DNA of 64,000 nucleotides from Antilocapra americana (GCA_007570785.1 ML664159.1:1569610-1633609), one strand, 5' to 3'. Positions 48,826 through 62,285 are shown, counted from the first letter of the stretch. Numbers and translations are program-made. The notes: generated from the letters alone by a model not told the origin.

Positions 48826-48966
48826 TTGGAGAAGGAAATGGCAACCCACTCCAGCGTTCTTGCCTGGAGAATCCCAGGGATGGCGGACTCTGGTGGGCTG
48901 CCATCTATGGGGTCGCACAGAGTTGGACACAACTGAAGTGACGCAGCAGCAGCAGCAGGAGCAGCC
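48826..48966 (+). mobile_element. Bov-A monomer SINE with CAG tail
   Basis: ggagaaggaaatggcaaccc to acacaactgaagtgacgcag then (CAG)n. Exact aacataccagtta duplications at 48813-48825 and 48967-48979. Confidence 0.92.
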
Positions 48967-48979
48967 AACATACCAGTTA

Positions 48980-50095
48980 CGAAAAAGCTACAAGTGGAAA
49001 CCCCATGAAACCAGCTGATTTGTATTTATAAAGTATCCTATTCAAACCCACTGCAAACACACACTACTCCTTGTATCGCTATCCAAACCAAAAAAGTCAC
49101 ATCTTCTTTAAATCAATTACCATGATCTAGTCCAGAATTCAGAATTATTCAGGGCAACTGAATCAAGTGTCTATTACCTTCAAGAGCCATCATCATACCC
49201 ATGAACAAACCAGCCATAAAGCAGTGTGTATCACTGGTGACTAGATAGTTCCCAGTCTAAGCTGCAGTTTTATAATACAATTTCCTGCTTTTCATCTGTA
49301 TTCTGAGATGACTAGACTGAAGTCAATCTAACTGTGTCTCTCTAAAGCCATGTCCATGTAGGCACTTTAAAATGCTTGATCACAAAAGATTTTTAAGGGC
49401 TCTGCTTAAAGGAAGATCTTACCAAAGGAAAAATAAACTCCCTGATGCAGTTTACTTAAAGTGAGAAAGACAGGAAAGGAGGGAGGGAGCAAGGAGGGAA
49501 AGGAAGACTTTCTTAAAGTTTTATCTAATTTATGGGAATCTTATGTAAATGGAAAAGGACAGTCAACGGATGACCTATAATAGTAATATTAAGAATGGTC
49601 ATGGAAGCAGCCCTCCTTTGAATTTTAATGTAAAGCTTGATCTTAATATAAAGCTCCTTTCTAACTTGCTAGATACAAAGGCAGACTTCATTGCCCTAAG
49701 CCACTAAGACAACACATCAAAATTCTTTCCTGGAAAAGAAAAATCACTTTCACTTCTAGTGCTAACACTGCCAATGACTACATAAAGCTACCATAAAATA
49801 TTTTTTATGACCCTTTCTCTCCCCTCTCTTGACTGTGAAGAGCTCATAAGTATCTCCCTTTTTTTTTTTAAAAAAAACAATGGTCAGTTCTACGGACTGG
49901 TCCAAAGGAAAGAAAGGGCAAGAGGTGGCAGAACATGAAAAATGTCACTCTTAAGGATTAAGAGGGGTTTGGTGGTAGTACCAAGAGTTTCCTACTGTCC
50001 AGATGCCAACATTCTCAAATGTATCATAGTCCAAAAACGTAAATGACCTAAGAGGCTACATATTTTAAATGTCATAATCTTCCTGTTTTTCTTAT
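48980..50095. other. Intron, nothing assigned
   Basis: No exon. A GGGA-rich stretch at 49470-49500 and a T/A run at 49858-49877. Confidence 0.5.
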
Positions 50096-50099
50096 TGTC

Positions 50100-50440
50100 T
50101 GTCTCTCCCACTAGAATGTAGTCAAGAATTTTTATCTGTTTTACTAGTGCTATGTTCCCCATTTGTTGTTGTTTAGTTGCTATTCATGTTCCACTCTTGC
50201 AACTCCATGAACTGTAGCCCATCAAGCTCCTCTGTCCATGGGATTTCCCAGGCAAGAATACTTGAGTGGGTTGCCATTTCCTTCTCCAGAGGATCTCCCC
50301 AGCTCAGGGATCGAACCTGCCTCTCCTGCACTGGCAGGCGAATTCTTCACCACTGAGCCACTAGGGAAGCCCATATACCTGCCAGTAAACATTCTATAAA
50401 TGATACATCAAAAGACAAATTACAGAAAGTCTCCATGCTG
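50100..50440 (+). repeat. L2-like fragment split by Bov-tA
   Basis: tctccc-actagaatgtagtc, then tgctatgttcccc before the SINE and ccagtaaacattctataaat after it. Confidence 0.5.
50163..50373 (-). mobile_element. Bov-tA SINE
   Basis: Antisense: tagttgctattcatgttcca to gagccactagggaagccc. Confidence 0.92.
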
Positions 50441-50740
50441 GTGCATTCCTGACTATTTTTTTTAACTTAAGGGAAATGTATATTTAGAGGGTTATGGGCT
50501 GAAAGCCATGACTTCTCCAAATTCCTGTGAATTGCTTAAGGTATCAGCAGTAAGCCTTAAGCAGACCTACCACTCTACTGCCTATCACGGGAGGGTTGCA
50601 GGAAAACTTTCCATATCAAATTAGCTGTTAAACCAGTCTCACCAACCTTCGGAAATGATCAACCTAATTTCTTGGAATAAAAAAAGCTCAGAGGAAATAG
50701 GACATTCTTGACCAAAAAAAAAAAAGGATGCATAGTAAAT

Positions 50741-50890
50741 CAAAGAGGCTGGCCAATCCCGCCTCTAATCTAGAAACACGCAGTGCGTAGCCCTAGGATG
50801 GTGCGCCTGCGCTGCATGTAGAGAGAAAAACGGTGCTCGTTTGCGCCACCTACTGATAACTAGCAAATGAGCAATAGGCACGTCAGGATG
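50741..50890. promoter_or_regulatory. Candidate CpG-rich regulatory block (CCAAT, NRF1-like, CTCF-like)
   Basis: In about 140 bp of otherwise CpG-poor intron there are eight or nine CpGs, a GGCCAATCCCGCC box (CCAAT plus GC box), TGCGCCTGCGCT (one base from the NRF1 palindrome) and TGCGCCACCTACTGA at about 50842-50856, which fits the CTCF core on the minus strand at 13 of 15 positions by eye. This could be an insulator or an alternative promoter of PLCH1. Inference only. Confidence 0.4.
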
Positions 50891-51424
50891 GCACTGAAAA
50901 GGGTATTAGTATCTTTTCTCCCAAACCTTCTGTTTTCCTATAAGGCTCACAGTGGTGAGAGGGGCTGAAATTTGGGGGCAGCCGGTCAGCAGGACCAACA
51001 GCGGGGAGTGGGATGTTATTGAATACCGGCAGAGAAATGAGGACTAACTAAATGAAGGCTAAAAGATTACCCTTTGTGGTCCAGAGCTAGGCTCACTGTC
51101 TAGGATGGGGCTCTGGGCTACAGAAAGAAGGCTCAAGAAAATGACTTCCAGTCGCCTTCAGAACTGCTGCTTAATTAAGTAAGCAGGACCCAGGAGGTAG
51201 AAGAAAGTAGACTCAGCCCCTCTAAACCAAAAACTGAACCAAACTTCACTCCAGAGAAAGAAAGGTCACAGAAAGAGAGGGAGGGGTAGGAGCAGGGAGA
51301 AACGCTCAAGGACCAACCATATCTTGTAATGTCAAATCTCTCTAAAGGACAAACTGGAGCACTGGATACCTGGGGGAGTCTTAAACCATTCTCTGTCTTT
51401 ATCTGTACAGCTGAAATATTCCAT

Positions 51425-51600
51425 ATGGAGAGAGTGTAGTTCAATGGTAAGAGCATGGACAGTAGAGGCTGTAAGTCTCTAAATGACCTAAGTTCTCTGG
51501 AATCCCTTCCTTTGTTGTAACAGAGAGTAAAAATAATGGTATCTGTTTTGTGGGTTGCTTGTGAAGATTAAATACCTGCCACATAATGTCAGATTTTACA
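51425..51600 (+). repeat. MIR SINE
   Basis: gtagttcaatggtaagagca then aatgacctaagttctctg and gtgaagattaaatacctgcc. Confidence 0.65.
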
Positions 51601-52790
51601 ATGTCATTTATTTCATAATTTTGAAAATTAAAATCTTCCAGCTTTACTACCGCTTCTCAAACACGCCGAATCCCAAAATGCCTGGTAATGTTTCTTTTTG
51701 CACCACAAGGTATTTCTCCAGCTGCACAGCTTCTATCTTCCTCCATCTGGGCATTTCAGTAAACTTTAAAGGCTGAGAGCAGAGTGCCCAGGGCCAGGGG
51801 CGGGGAAAAGAAAGGAATGTGCAAGCCTCCAGTCAGAGCTTCCAGCAGTTATTGATAATCCAAATCCTACAGCCTGCTCTGAGAGTACCACGTATACTGT
51901 GCACGTTCCTTCACATTCCAAACAAGAGATGAAGACTTGATTTTTAACCTATCTGACTCCAAACATTAGAAATGCCCTATATCACCAAACAAAAGCATCA
52001 GCTGTGGTGCCTCTTTTTATGACACGTGTTAATGCTGAAATGTCTGACTCGCAGAGCATATCTGACAGAGGTCTGTTTAGTCCTTGGGGCTTTTTTACCT
52101 GCAAGTCTAGGAGTTTCCACCCAATGGAAAAACAGGCCCAGGGGCAGAGCACTACTTGAAAAACTGATTTTTTAAACATTAGTCAATTTTTGTCTTTCCT
52201 TAAAAATTAACTCATTATTAAAGTCTATGCATTGACCTACTCCTAAATTACTCTGTGTAGATGCTTAGGGCTGCAAACTAGAGAAAGACCAACTACAAAC
52301 TGCTTAAATAATAAAGAAGATTTTTTTTTTTTAATCCTGCATAGTAAGTGTGAAAGGTACTAACATGTTTAGTTCATTTAGCAGTTCAGTAATTCACTAT
52401 AAAATCCAAGTTTCTCCCTAAACTGATAGGTTACCAAATGTATAATAGCAGCTCCAGGCATCATGCCCTCCTATTATTTCACCATACCATTTGAATAGGA
52501 AAGAAAATTTTCTGCAAAGTGCGCTGATTTTCTTCATATCTAATTGGCCAGAATTGTGTCATATGTCCCTGCCTACAACCAATAATTATTCAGAGGAAAC
52601 TGGAATAACCAATCTGATCAAGATTCACCCAGACTGGGCAGATGCTCAGATTTCAGTTTAATATGATTGATTAATCTGATTGAGGCTCTCTCAGAAAAAA
52701 AGGAAATTATTTTAGGCAACAATATTGATATAACAAATTTAAGTCAAGATACAATTCTCAGAGATTTCCTAAATAGGAACATCTAGCCAT
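51601..52790. other. Intron, repeat-poor
   Basis: No exon. 52540-52720 is dense in homeodomain-like core sites (see findings). Confidence 0.45.
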
Positions 52791-52791
52791 G

Positions 52792-53068
52792 ATGGAGAAG
52801 GCAATGGCACCCCACTCCAGTACTCTTGCCTGGAAAATCCCATGGACGGAGGAGCCTGATAGGCTGCAGTCCATGGGATGGCTAGGGGTCGAACACGACT
52901 GAGCGACTTCTTTCAATTTTCACTTTCATGCATTGGAGAAGGAAATGGCAACCCACTCCAGTGTTCTTGCCTGGAGAATCCCAGGGACCAGGGAGCCTGG
53001 CGGGCTGCCATCTATGGGGTCACACAGAGTCAAACATGACTGAAGTGACTTGGCGGCAGCAGCGGCAA
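52792..53068 (+). mobile_element. Bov-A2 dimer SINE
   Basis: Two related A monomers in tandem: ggagaaggcaatggcacccc and, from about 52935, ggagaaggaaatggcaaccc, joined by tttcaattttcactttcatg. A short catgat repeat flanks it. Confidence 0.92.
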
Positions 53069-54284
53069 CCATGATGTAATCCTTTCAACTTCAACTAAAT
53101 AATTAGATTCAATGTCCCAAAGTAATCCCAGAACCCACACTGGTCTGTAAACTGCTTGTGATGGATCCAAAATGAGATAAGTGCAGAAACGGAAAGAATT
53201 TAGCACTTTTGTAACATTTGGAAGATTTGTATCTGTTAAGCCTAATGAAAATATGGAACTTGTCTTTTTTATGCCTTGGTTTTTATTTTTAATAATTGAC
53301 TTTCATTGTATTCTACAAAATGTTGAGTCTATGATGGCCTGAAAATTTAAAAAAAAAAATAACCAAAATAGTCATTCAATGGGGATAGATTGACCTGTGC
53401 AACATGTCTAACTTTACTTTAACTAGAACAAGTTAAATTTTACCTTCAAGTGCCATAACAAATCTCAGCAGCTTTTTCCTCTCAAGCTGATTAAGGTCTA
53501 GGACTTTGAGAGCTAAATTTGTGACCTGAACACTGTAAAATATACTTGAATGTAAAAGTTGAATTAAAAAACTAAAACTGACTAGGACTGTTGAGCTCTA
53601 GGTCAGAGGTCCATTACTTTGCTGGCTAGTCAGTTCTAGAAGAGATGAGACCTTTAACTTTGGCCAGCCCCTGGATACATCAAGTAAAAAGGGAGCAGAA
53701 GAGAACTGTGTATGAATTTGAGCAGGTCAGTATTACTGGAAAAACCTGTTATGTCCCATCCTAACACAAAATGAAAAGAAGTCCTTAGGATAGCAAAATG
53801 CCACTGTCAGTAAGGACTGGCTTCAAAATTCATATCACTCCTTCCTTCAAATGAGAAAATCACCTACATTCAATTAGCACTTTAGCTCCTCTTCTATGGA
53901 AAATGTTTTGTAAATATATCATCTTACATCTATTTTTCTCAAACAGAAGTCACATTAATTCTTGCACCACTCCATGAAGGACAGACCTATAGTTAATGCT
54001 GAAGGTTAGGAGACTACCTTTGCCATAGTTAGTACATATCAATAGTACATTTTCCTTTCTAGCTACTTGAGTATGGTTATGCAGTACATTTAAAGTAAAC
54101 TTTAAAATCACCAACTGCTGAGAAAAACATTCCACCTCAAAATGTATTCAAATTGGGCTCTTGAGTGGTATCTTTATGAAATTATTAACATACTGTCTTC
54201 ATAGGAAAAGCTCCCCAGCATCTCTGAGAGCCCTAACCAAGGCGCAAAGGGAACAAGGTGCCCAGCAGTTAAGAATTCTAATCT
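53069..54284. other. Intron, nothing assigned
   Basis: No exon or nameable repeat. Confidence 0.5.
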
Positions 54285-54286
54285 GG

Positions 54287-54410
54287 GACTTCCCTGGCAG
54301 TCCAGTGGTTGGGATTCCGTACTTCTCCTGCAGGGGCCACAGGTTCCATTCCTGGTTGGGGAACTTAAAATCTTGCACGCCACAAAGTGCAGCCAAAAGA
54401 AAAAAAGGAA
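54287..54410 (+). mobile_element. CHR-type tRNA-Glu SINE
   Basis: gggacttccctggcagtcca, the B-box-like ggttccattcctggttg, a gcagccaaaag end and an A-rich tail; aattctaa occurs on both sides. Confidence 0.78.
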
Positions 54411-55965
54411 GAAAAGAAGTAAAAAATAATTCTAAACTGATTCTCAGACTGAAGCTTGAGAGTTAGGATCATTCTCAGCTTTAGCGCATCTACTGATGCC
54501 ATGTTAGTGGGTTACACTTTCTTCTCCCTATTTATTTCCCATTGGCGATCCTGGCACAGCTCTCCAAAAGATTTTTAAGGTATTCAATTGAAGAACACAA
54601 GAATAAGGACACTCCCTCCCTCACTGCAGGAGAAGGCAATTTCAAGTATTTAACAAATAAGTTCACCGACATGTGTCTTTGCAAGGGTTTCCTACTTTTT
54701 ATCCACTGTCATTCTAAGAAATAGTCCCATGATATAACCCCTCAACAGTTTCCATAGTGAACTTTAAAAATACAAGGTTGTATCTTCAACCATGGACAAG
54801 TCCTCCCATCAGTAGGACTGTGACTTTATTTTGGACTTAGGCAATGATGTTTCTGATTTTTCTCTTTGAGTGTGAGTATTTATTTGTGAAGTCTTGAACT
54901 CTGAACTACTTCCAGCTCTAGAAATGATTTGGGCAAGTTGCCATGTTCATAATCTTAAATCCTCCAGCTTCTCAGATTATACAAAGTCTCTTTTTATTGA
55001 GTTAATCTCAAACTCATAATGTCCTGCAACAAAGCTGTTGGAAATTTTCTGTTTTTCCAGCATATCTTTTCTCTTACACATATTAGAATGAGTTTAAAAA
55101 AACTCCCCATATATCAGAGGCATCTATACGGGCAAATGATTAAAGACTCTGACTGCCTGCCACAACACTGGAACAAGATCTGGGAGAAAACATTAATGAA
55201 TAAAGGATTATAACACTGGACATGCAAGTAAATGCAGCTTAAATATATACTGTTAATTTCCTCAAAAAATAGCCTTTAAACTAGACACAATTATATTCCA
55301 TGCAGCTCTATATTACAGTAATTTAAATAATCTAGATAACTAATAAATACTTATTAAAATGAATACATTTTCAAAAACACAAGATATATCACCTGGTTGA
55401 AAAGGCAACTTCTTGGTGGCATTAGGCTTCCCATAAATAAACTACATACAAGGCAATCACAGTCCTCGATACCAAAAACAAAAGCCCAAGTCTATTTGAA
55501 GACATCTGAGGATAACTGGAGAAGGGAATCAAAGGTGGGATATCTCAAAGAGCTCCCTGTGTTTTTATCTGGGAGCCCTTTGAACACTCCCAGCCTGCAA
55601 AATGGCAGCCTGTTTTCCTAGCCACTACTACCCCTGGGGCCATCGCCCAGGCTCAGTGCACCAGTGAGCCCGTCTTCCTCTTGTCCATTAGATTCACTCT
55701 CCCAGGAACTTGCTGTAGAGCCCAAGAAACCAATTTTCATCTCTCCTGAATACTTGCAGTGAAGACCTAAACTAGGAGTTGTGAGATGGCCATGTCCTCC
55801 ACGTCAAAGCAGAGGAAGGCAGTCTGCAGAAAAGAGAATGAGACAGGGAGTAAGGATAGCCATGGAGATGAGAATTGGACCTCCGGGACTGCCTGTACTC
55901 CTAGCTCCAGTCTCCTGTGACACCGAGCCATCAGTGAGGTTCCTTGAGCTGACTCAATAGTCAAG
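54411..55965. other. Intron, nothing assigned
   Basis: No exon or confidently named repeat. Confidence 0.5.
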
Positions 55966-55967
55966 TG

Positions 55968-56176
55968 AGTGAAGTTGCTCAGTTGTGTTCGACTTTTTAC
56001 AACCCCATGGACTGTAGCCTGCCAGGCTCCTTCATCCGCGGGATTTTTCAGGCAAGAATACTAGAGTGGGTTGCCATTTCCTTCTCCAGGGGATCTTCCT
56101 GACCCAGGGATAGAACCCAGGTCTCCCGCATTGCAGGCAGACTCTTTACCATCTGAGCTACCAGGGAATCCCCAAC
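55968..56176 (-). mobile_element. Bov-tA SINE
   Basis: Antisense: gttgctcagttgtgttcgac to ctgagctaccagggaatcc. Confidence 0.92.
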
Positions 56177-57490
56177 AGCCAAGATGTCTATGGAATAAAA
56201 TAGTGGGTAGAATAAGAATAAAAAAGAGAAAGGATGCAGTGATGGTCTGGACTTCCTTTGAGGGTTCTGGGAGCCACTTAAGGGCTTTAAGCAGAGTGAC
56301 TCATATTTGGGAATCATCTTTACAAACACCACCCTGAGAATGGGATCCAATGGAGCAAGACTGCAGTGAAGATGGTTTTGTGATAGTTCAACAGCGCATG
56401 GTACCAAGGAAGTATCTGTTGCTAATGTGCAATGCTGCCTGCTGGCATAATTTAAATAGATAGGCTTTTTCTTTTCAAACAAACATGTTTTATGTAAGCT
56501 CTCTCTAAACACAAAACTCGTTCTTTGTCACCCCAGCACAATGAGTTATTAGAATGTTAGTCTAAAGCTTTATGAGTGTGTAATTAAATCATTAGGATTA
56601 GAGATTAAGTCACCAGAGTCTCCATTATTTAATAGTGCTGTATTTCAGAATCGCCCAGGAAGAATATCACTCTACTGCTTTTAGCAGTCGCTAACATTTC
56701 TTCCTGAATGTTGTTGTTCTTCTCTTTCCTAAGTCTCTCAAAGTAATTTCAACACATGAATTCATATAGTAATACTTGGTGGCAGATACTTTTATTAATT
56801 TCACAGGCTGTTTCTAAATCCCTTAAGATTGGGGGCTTGGTACACTTCTAAATATAATGATTGTTAAGACTGCTTAGAGAGAGGGAGAACATAGGTGGGA
56901 TACTGAAATGGGGACAATCATGGCTCTGCAATAAAAATGAACTTCACTTCTTCCACAACTCAAGATCTACAGCAAGTGCAGCTCATGGAACACATTTTAA
57001 AAACTGATTTTCATCCTAAAAAATAAATCACAAAAGCAAATATTTAAGATTTTTTACTGCCACTAACATTTATCTTTTTTCATTAAAAATGTTGAGGATT
57101 CAGTCAATGTTTTCTATAACTTGTCCTTATAGAATTTTGTTTAGAGTTAAGTGGTCAGATATGTTATACTGACTTATATTTCTACCTGTTTAATAAGCCC
57201 AAATACTTCGTAACTATGCTTGATCCATTCTGAGGTCAAAATTTGGGGCAGGGGCGATCTTTGTCAAATCTGAAATTTAGGGCCCCTAATTCCTGCTAAC
57301 AGAAAATTCATTCTAAACCTTCCCCCAAAATCTGTTTTATTCTGGCAGAAAAGTTATTAAACAGTATCAGTCAAAAATTTAATAAAACCACTAATTCAAA
57401 GGCCAGCTACTCAAGGGTGGTATATTGAAAAATGGGTCAAGTGTAGTTCTTTCTAGTTCTAAGAATAATGAAGATATTAATTCAATAATA
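56177..57490. other. Intron, repeat-poor
   Basis: No exon; 56540-56760 looks unique and motif-rich (see findings). Confidence 0.45.
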
Positions 57491-57494
57491 AAAA

Positions 57495-57735
57495 AGAACA
57501 GCTAAACTTTATTGAGTAGTAAACATGTACTCACAGGGCACTATTCACAGTGCCTGGCATAGCTTCCAGTCATTTAATAATCAAAATAACCCTATGAGTA
57601 GTACTATCATTATTCCTATATTACAGCAGAGGATACTGAGGCATAAATAAAGCAAGTAATTTCCCCAAGGTCACACAACCAAGAAATGGTGGAGTAGGAT
57701 TACAGCATCCACAATGAGCTACTTTCCAAGACTCA
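57495..57735 (-). repeat. MIR SINE
   Basis: Antisense: agtcatttaataatcaaaat, ggatactgaggcataaataa, ttccccaaggtcacacaacc. Confidence 0.8.
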
Positions 57736-58895
57736 CATACTACCTTGGATTAAAAAAAAAAAAAAAAATGCACTGAATTCTTTAGTACAATGAAAGCAGG
57801 AAGAAAAAATATTCTGGATAAATTGCAGACTTTTCCACACTTCTCCACCATCACTTTCATTGAAAAAAGCCTAAGGGACTCCACTTGGCAGTAGTTTCTA
57901 TAGCCAGTTTTAAATAGCCAATTTTAAAGAGACAAATGTATAAACAAGTGCAACCTCAAGACTTTATGTATTAAAATCACATTCAATATAACATTCCTAG
58001 AGCACCCAGAGGTGAATTGCATTTCCCAAGTAAGTATCTCCCCCAAAGCCAGGAGGTCAATAGCAGGTCACAGAGTTCTTTTGAAGACATGACCCAGGCT
58101 TTTCAAGGATACCCATACACTTAACTCCATCACACATACCAGTGACAATCACACAGCAAACCACCAAAATGTCAAAGAAATCAATCAAATATGGTCAACT
58201 ATTTGGATTGTTCACATTAGTATTACTGTTCCTTTCAGAATAACAAGTTAGACCATTATTTATCAATGGTCTGTATTCACGTGGAAACAGATGAAATTCC
58301 AAGTTTTTTTAATGCATGAGAATATCCTTCCACTAACAAGATTTGTCTAGTTCGTGTAGTGAAGGTTGGGGAAAACTCCAGTAACCAAATGTTAACTAAC
58401 TTGAATTTAGCTCACCAAAATTATTGTTTTATGGGACTGTGGTTTAAGAATCACTGATCTAAAAAGCTCTTCTTATCCTTTGTGATTAATCTATTTATTC
58501 TAAATAACTGCCTGCCATGCTAACTAGTAGAAAATTTAGATTTTTCCCTTATCTCTTCTAGACATTAAATTTATGTTTAGCTTTTTAAATAAGCAGGGAA
58601 CTAGAACTAAATATAGAAAAAAGACCAAACAGTCCTATTTTCTGGTTTAGGGAGAGAAGGCTTTAGGCAAATAGGCAAAAAAAAAAAAAAAAAAAAAACC
58701 CACGATAATTAGCTAACCCAATTACAAAATACAGACAGAATGCACAAGTATTTTATGTCCATTTTGGATGAAGTCAGGCACATCATCAGGCAAAAAATTC
58801 GCATGAAAAGCTGTTAATATACAGGAACTTTATCTATAGCACTTAATTTCTATGGGCATTTCTAAGCTTCTGTAGTGTAGTGGTTAAGTCTTGCC
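57736..58895. other. Intron, nothing assigned
   Basis: Poly-A runs at 57752-57768 and 58677-58698; no exon. Confidence 0.5.
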
Positions 58896-61800
58896 CACCA
58901 GAGCAAGACCAGTATTTCCCATAGCCAGTCCCTCCCATCAGGAAGCTTCCACACCTCTTATCATCATCCATCAGAGGGCAGACAGAATGAAAACTACAGT
59001 CACAAAAAACTAACCAAACTGATCACATGGATCACAGCCTTGTCTAACTCAATGAAACTATGAGCCATGCCGTGCGGGGCTACCCAAGATGGACGGGTCA
59101 GGCTGGAGAGCCCTGACAATGTGGTCCACTGGAGAAGGGAATGGCAAAGTACTTCAGTATTCTTGCCTTGAGAACCTCGGGAACAGTATAAAAAGACAAA
59201 AAGACATCACACTGAAAGATGAACTCCACAGGTCTGTAGGTGCTCAAAATGCTACTGGGGAAGAGCTCCAATAGGAAAAATAGCTCTAGAAGGAATGAAA
59301 AGGCTGAACTAAAGTGGAAACAATGGCCAGTGGTGGATGTGTCTGGTGATGGAGGCAAAGTCTGATGCTGTAAAGAACAATATTGCATAGGAACCTGGAA
59401 TATTAGGTCCATGAATCAAGGTATACTGGAAGTGGTAAAACAGGAGATGGCAAGAGTGAATATCAACATTTTAGTAATCAGTGTACTAAAATGGACCAGA
59501 ATGGGTGAATTTAATTCAAATGACCATTATATCTACTACTGTGGGCAAGAATCCCTTGAAAGAAATAGAATAGCCCTCATAGTCGACAAAAGAGTTCAAT
59601 GTGCAGTACTTGGGTGCAATCTCAAAAATGACAGAATAATGTCTGTTTGTTTCCAAGGCAAACTATTCAATATCACAGTAATCCAAGTCTATGTCCCACC
59701 CACTAATGCCAAAGAAGCTGAAGTTGAACAGTTCTATGAAGTACAAGATCTTCTAGAACTAATGCCAAAAAAAAAAAAAAGATGTCCTTTTCATCACAGA
59801 AGACAAAAATGCAAAAGTAAGGAGTCAAGAGTTACCTGGATAAATAGGCAAATTTGGCCATGGAGTACAAAATGAGCAGGGCAAAGGCTAACAGTTTTGC
59901 TGAGAGAATGCAGGCACTAATAATAGCAAACACCCTCTTCCAACAACACAAGAGAAGACTCTACACATGGACATCACCAGATGGTCAACACTGAAATCAC
60001 ACTGATTATATTTTTTGCAGCTGAAGATGGAGAAATTCTATACAGTTAGCAAAAACAAGACTGGGAGCTGACTGTGGCTCAGATCATGAACTCCTTATTG
60101 CCAAATTCAGACTTAAATTGAAGAAAGTAGGGAAAACCACTAGGCCTTTCAGGTATGCCCTAAATCAAATCCCTCACAACTATACAGCAGAAGTGACAGA
60201 TAGATTCAAGGGATTAGATCTTATAGACAGAGTGCCTAAAGAACTATTGATGGAGGTTCATAACATTGTACAGGAGGTGTTGATCAAAACCATCCCCAAG
60301 AAAAAGAAATGCAAGAAGGCAAAATGGTTGTCTGAGGAAGCCTTACAAATAGCTGAGAAAAGAAGAGAAGCTAAAAGCAAAGGAGAAGAAGAAAAACATA
60401 CCTATCTGAATGGAAACTTCCAAAGAATATCAAGGAGAGAAAAGAAATCCTTCCTAAGTGAACAAGGCAAAGAAATAGAGGAAAACAATAGAATGGGAAA
60501 GACTAGAGATCTCTTCAAGAAAATTAGAGACACCAAGGGAACATTTCATGCAAAGATGGGCTTGATAAAGGACAGAAATGGTAAGGACCTAACAGAAGCA
60601 GAAGATATTAAGAAGAGGTGGCAAGAATACACAGAAGAACTATACAAAAAAGATCTTCATGACCCAGATAATCACGATGGTGTGATCACTCACCTAGAGA
60701 CAAACATCCTAGTGTGAAGTCAAGCGGGCCTTAGGAAGCATCACTATGAACAAAGCTGGTGGAGGTGATGGAATTCCAGCTGAGCTATTTCAAACCCTAA
60801 AAGATGATGCTGTGAAAGTGCTGTACTCAATATGCCAGCATATTTGGAAAACTCAGTAGTGGCCACAGGACTGGAAAAGGTCAGTTTTCATAACAGTCCC
60901 AAAGAAGGGCAATGCCAAAGAATGCTCAAACTACCACACAATTGCATTCATTGCACATGCTAGCAAAGCAATGCTCAAAATTCTCCAAGCTAGGATTCAA
61001 CTGTATGTGAACTGAAAACCTCCAAATCTTCAAGGATTTAGAAAAGGCAGAAGAACCAGAGATAAATTACCAACATCCATTGGACCATAGAAAAATTAAG
61101 AAAATTCCAGAAAAACATCTACTCCTGCTTCATTTACTACTCTAATGCCTTTGGCTGTGTAGATCACAACAAACTATGGAAAATTCTGAAAGAGATAGGG
61201 ATACCAGACCACCATACCTGCCTCCTGAGAAATCTATATGCAGATCAAAGAAGCAACAGTTGGAACCAGACATGGAACAACAGACTGGTTCAAAATTGGG
61301 AAAGGAGTATGTCAAGGCTGTATACTGTCACCCTGATTATTTAACTTATATGCAGAGAACATCATGAGAAATGACAAGCTAGATAAAGCACAAACTGGAA
61401 TTAAGATTGCTTCACAGATATCAATAACCTCAGATATGCAGATGACACCACCCTTATGGCAGAAAGTGAAGAGGAACTGAAGAGCCTCTTGATGAAGGTG
61501 AAAAAGAAGAGTGAAAAAGATGACTTAAAATTCAACATTCAATAAACGAAGATCATGGCATCCAGTTCCATCACTTCATGGCAAATAGATGGGGAAATAG
61601 TGACAGACTTTATTTTCTTAGGCTCCAAAATCACTGCAGATAGTGACTGCAGCCATGGAGTTAAAAGATACTTCCTCCTTGGAAGAAAAGCTATGACCAA
61701 CCTAGGCAGCATATTTAAAAGCAGAGACATTACTTTGCCAACAAAGTTCCATATAGTCAAAGCTATGGTTTTTCGAGTAGTCATGTATGGATGTGAGAGT

Positions 61801-62195
61801 TGGACCATAAAGAAAGCTGAGCACCAAAAATTGATGTTTTTGAACTGTGGTGTTGAAGAAGACTCTTGAGAGTCCCTTGGACTGCAACGAGATCAAACCA
61901 GTCAAGCCTAAAGAAATTCAGTCTTAAATATTCATTGGAAGGACTGATGCTGAAGCTCCAATACTTTGACCACCTGATGCATAGAGACAATTCATTAGAA
62001 AAGACCCTGGCACTGGGAAAGATTGAAGGCAGAAGAAGAAGAAAGCATGACAGAAGCGAGATGGTTGGATGGCATCACATGGACATGAGTTTGAGCAAGC
62101 TCTGAGAAATGGTGAAGACAGTGATGCCTGGCATGCTACTGTCCATGAGGTTGCAAAGAGTCAGACATGACTGAGCAACTGAACACCACCACCAC
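58896..62195 (+). mobile_element. BovB LINE, about 3.3 kb, dead
   Basis: Starts in the 5' region (ccatcaggaagcttccac). Endonuclease at 59411-59875 (MARVNINILVISVLKW, then frame breaks). The linker is open for 199 residues at 60118-60717 (KKVGKTTRPFRY to THLETN). Reverse transcriptase is broken but with YADDTTLM at about 61433; a C-terminal frame lies at 61555-61869. The 3' tail is an ACC-rich simple repeat (ccaccaccaccagc). Confidence 0.93.
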
Positions 62196-62285
62196 CAGCA
62201 ACATCCAAGGTTATCATGTTCCCCTTACACAAGAAAGGTCCCCAGTTTGAAACCGGGCAGAAACACCTTTCCTCTCTGGAGTTTG

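Noticed and set aside
52792..53068. CRISPR-like pair of repeats
   Set aside because: It is the Bov-A2 dimer; two similar monomers, no regular spacers, and a mammalian context.
56048..56512. 154-residue minus-strand frame
   Set aside because: Its C-terminal end is translated Bov-tA (ETWVLSLGQEDPLEKEMATH), common to many SINEs; no gene context.
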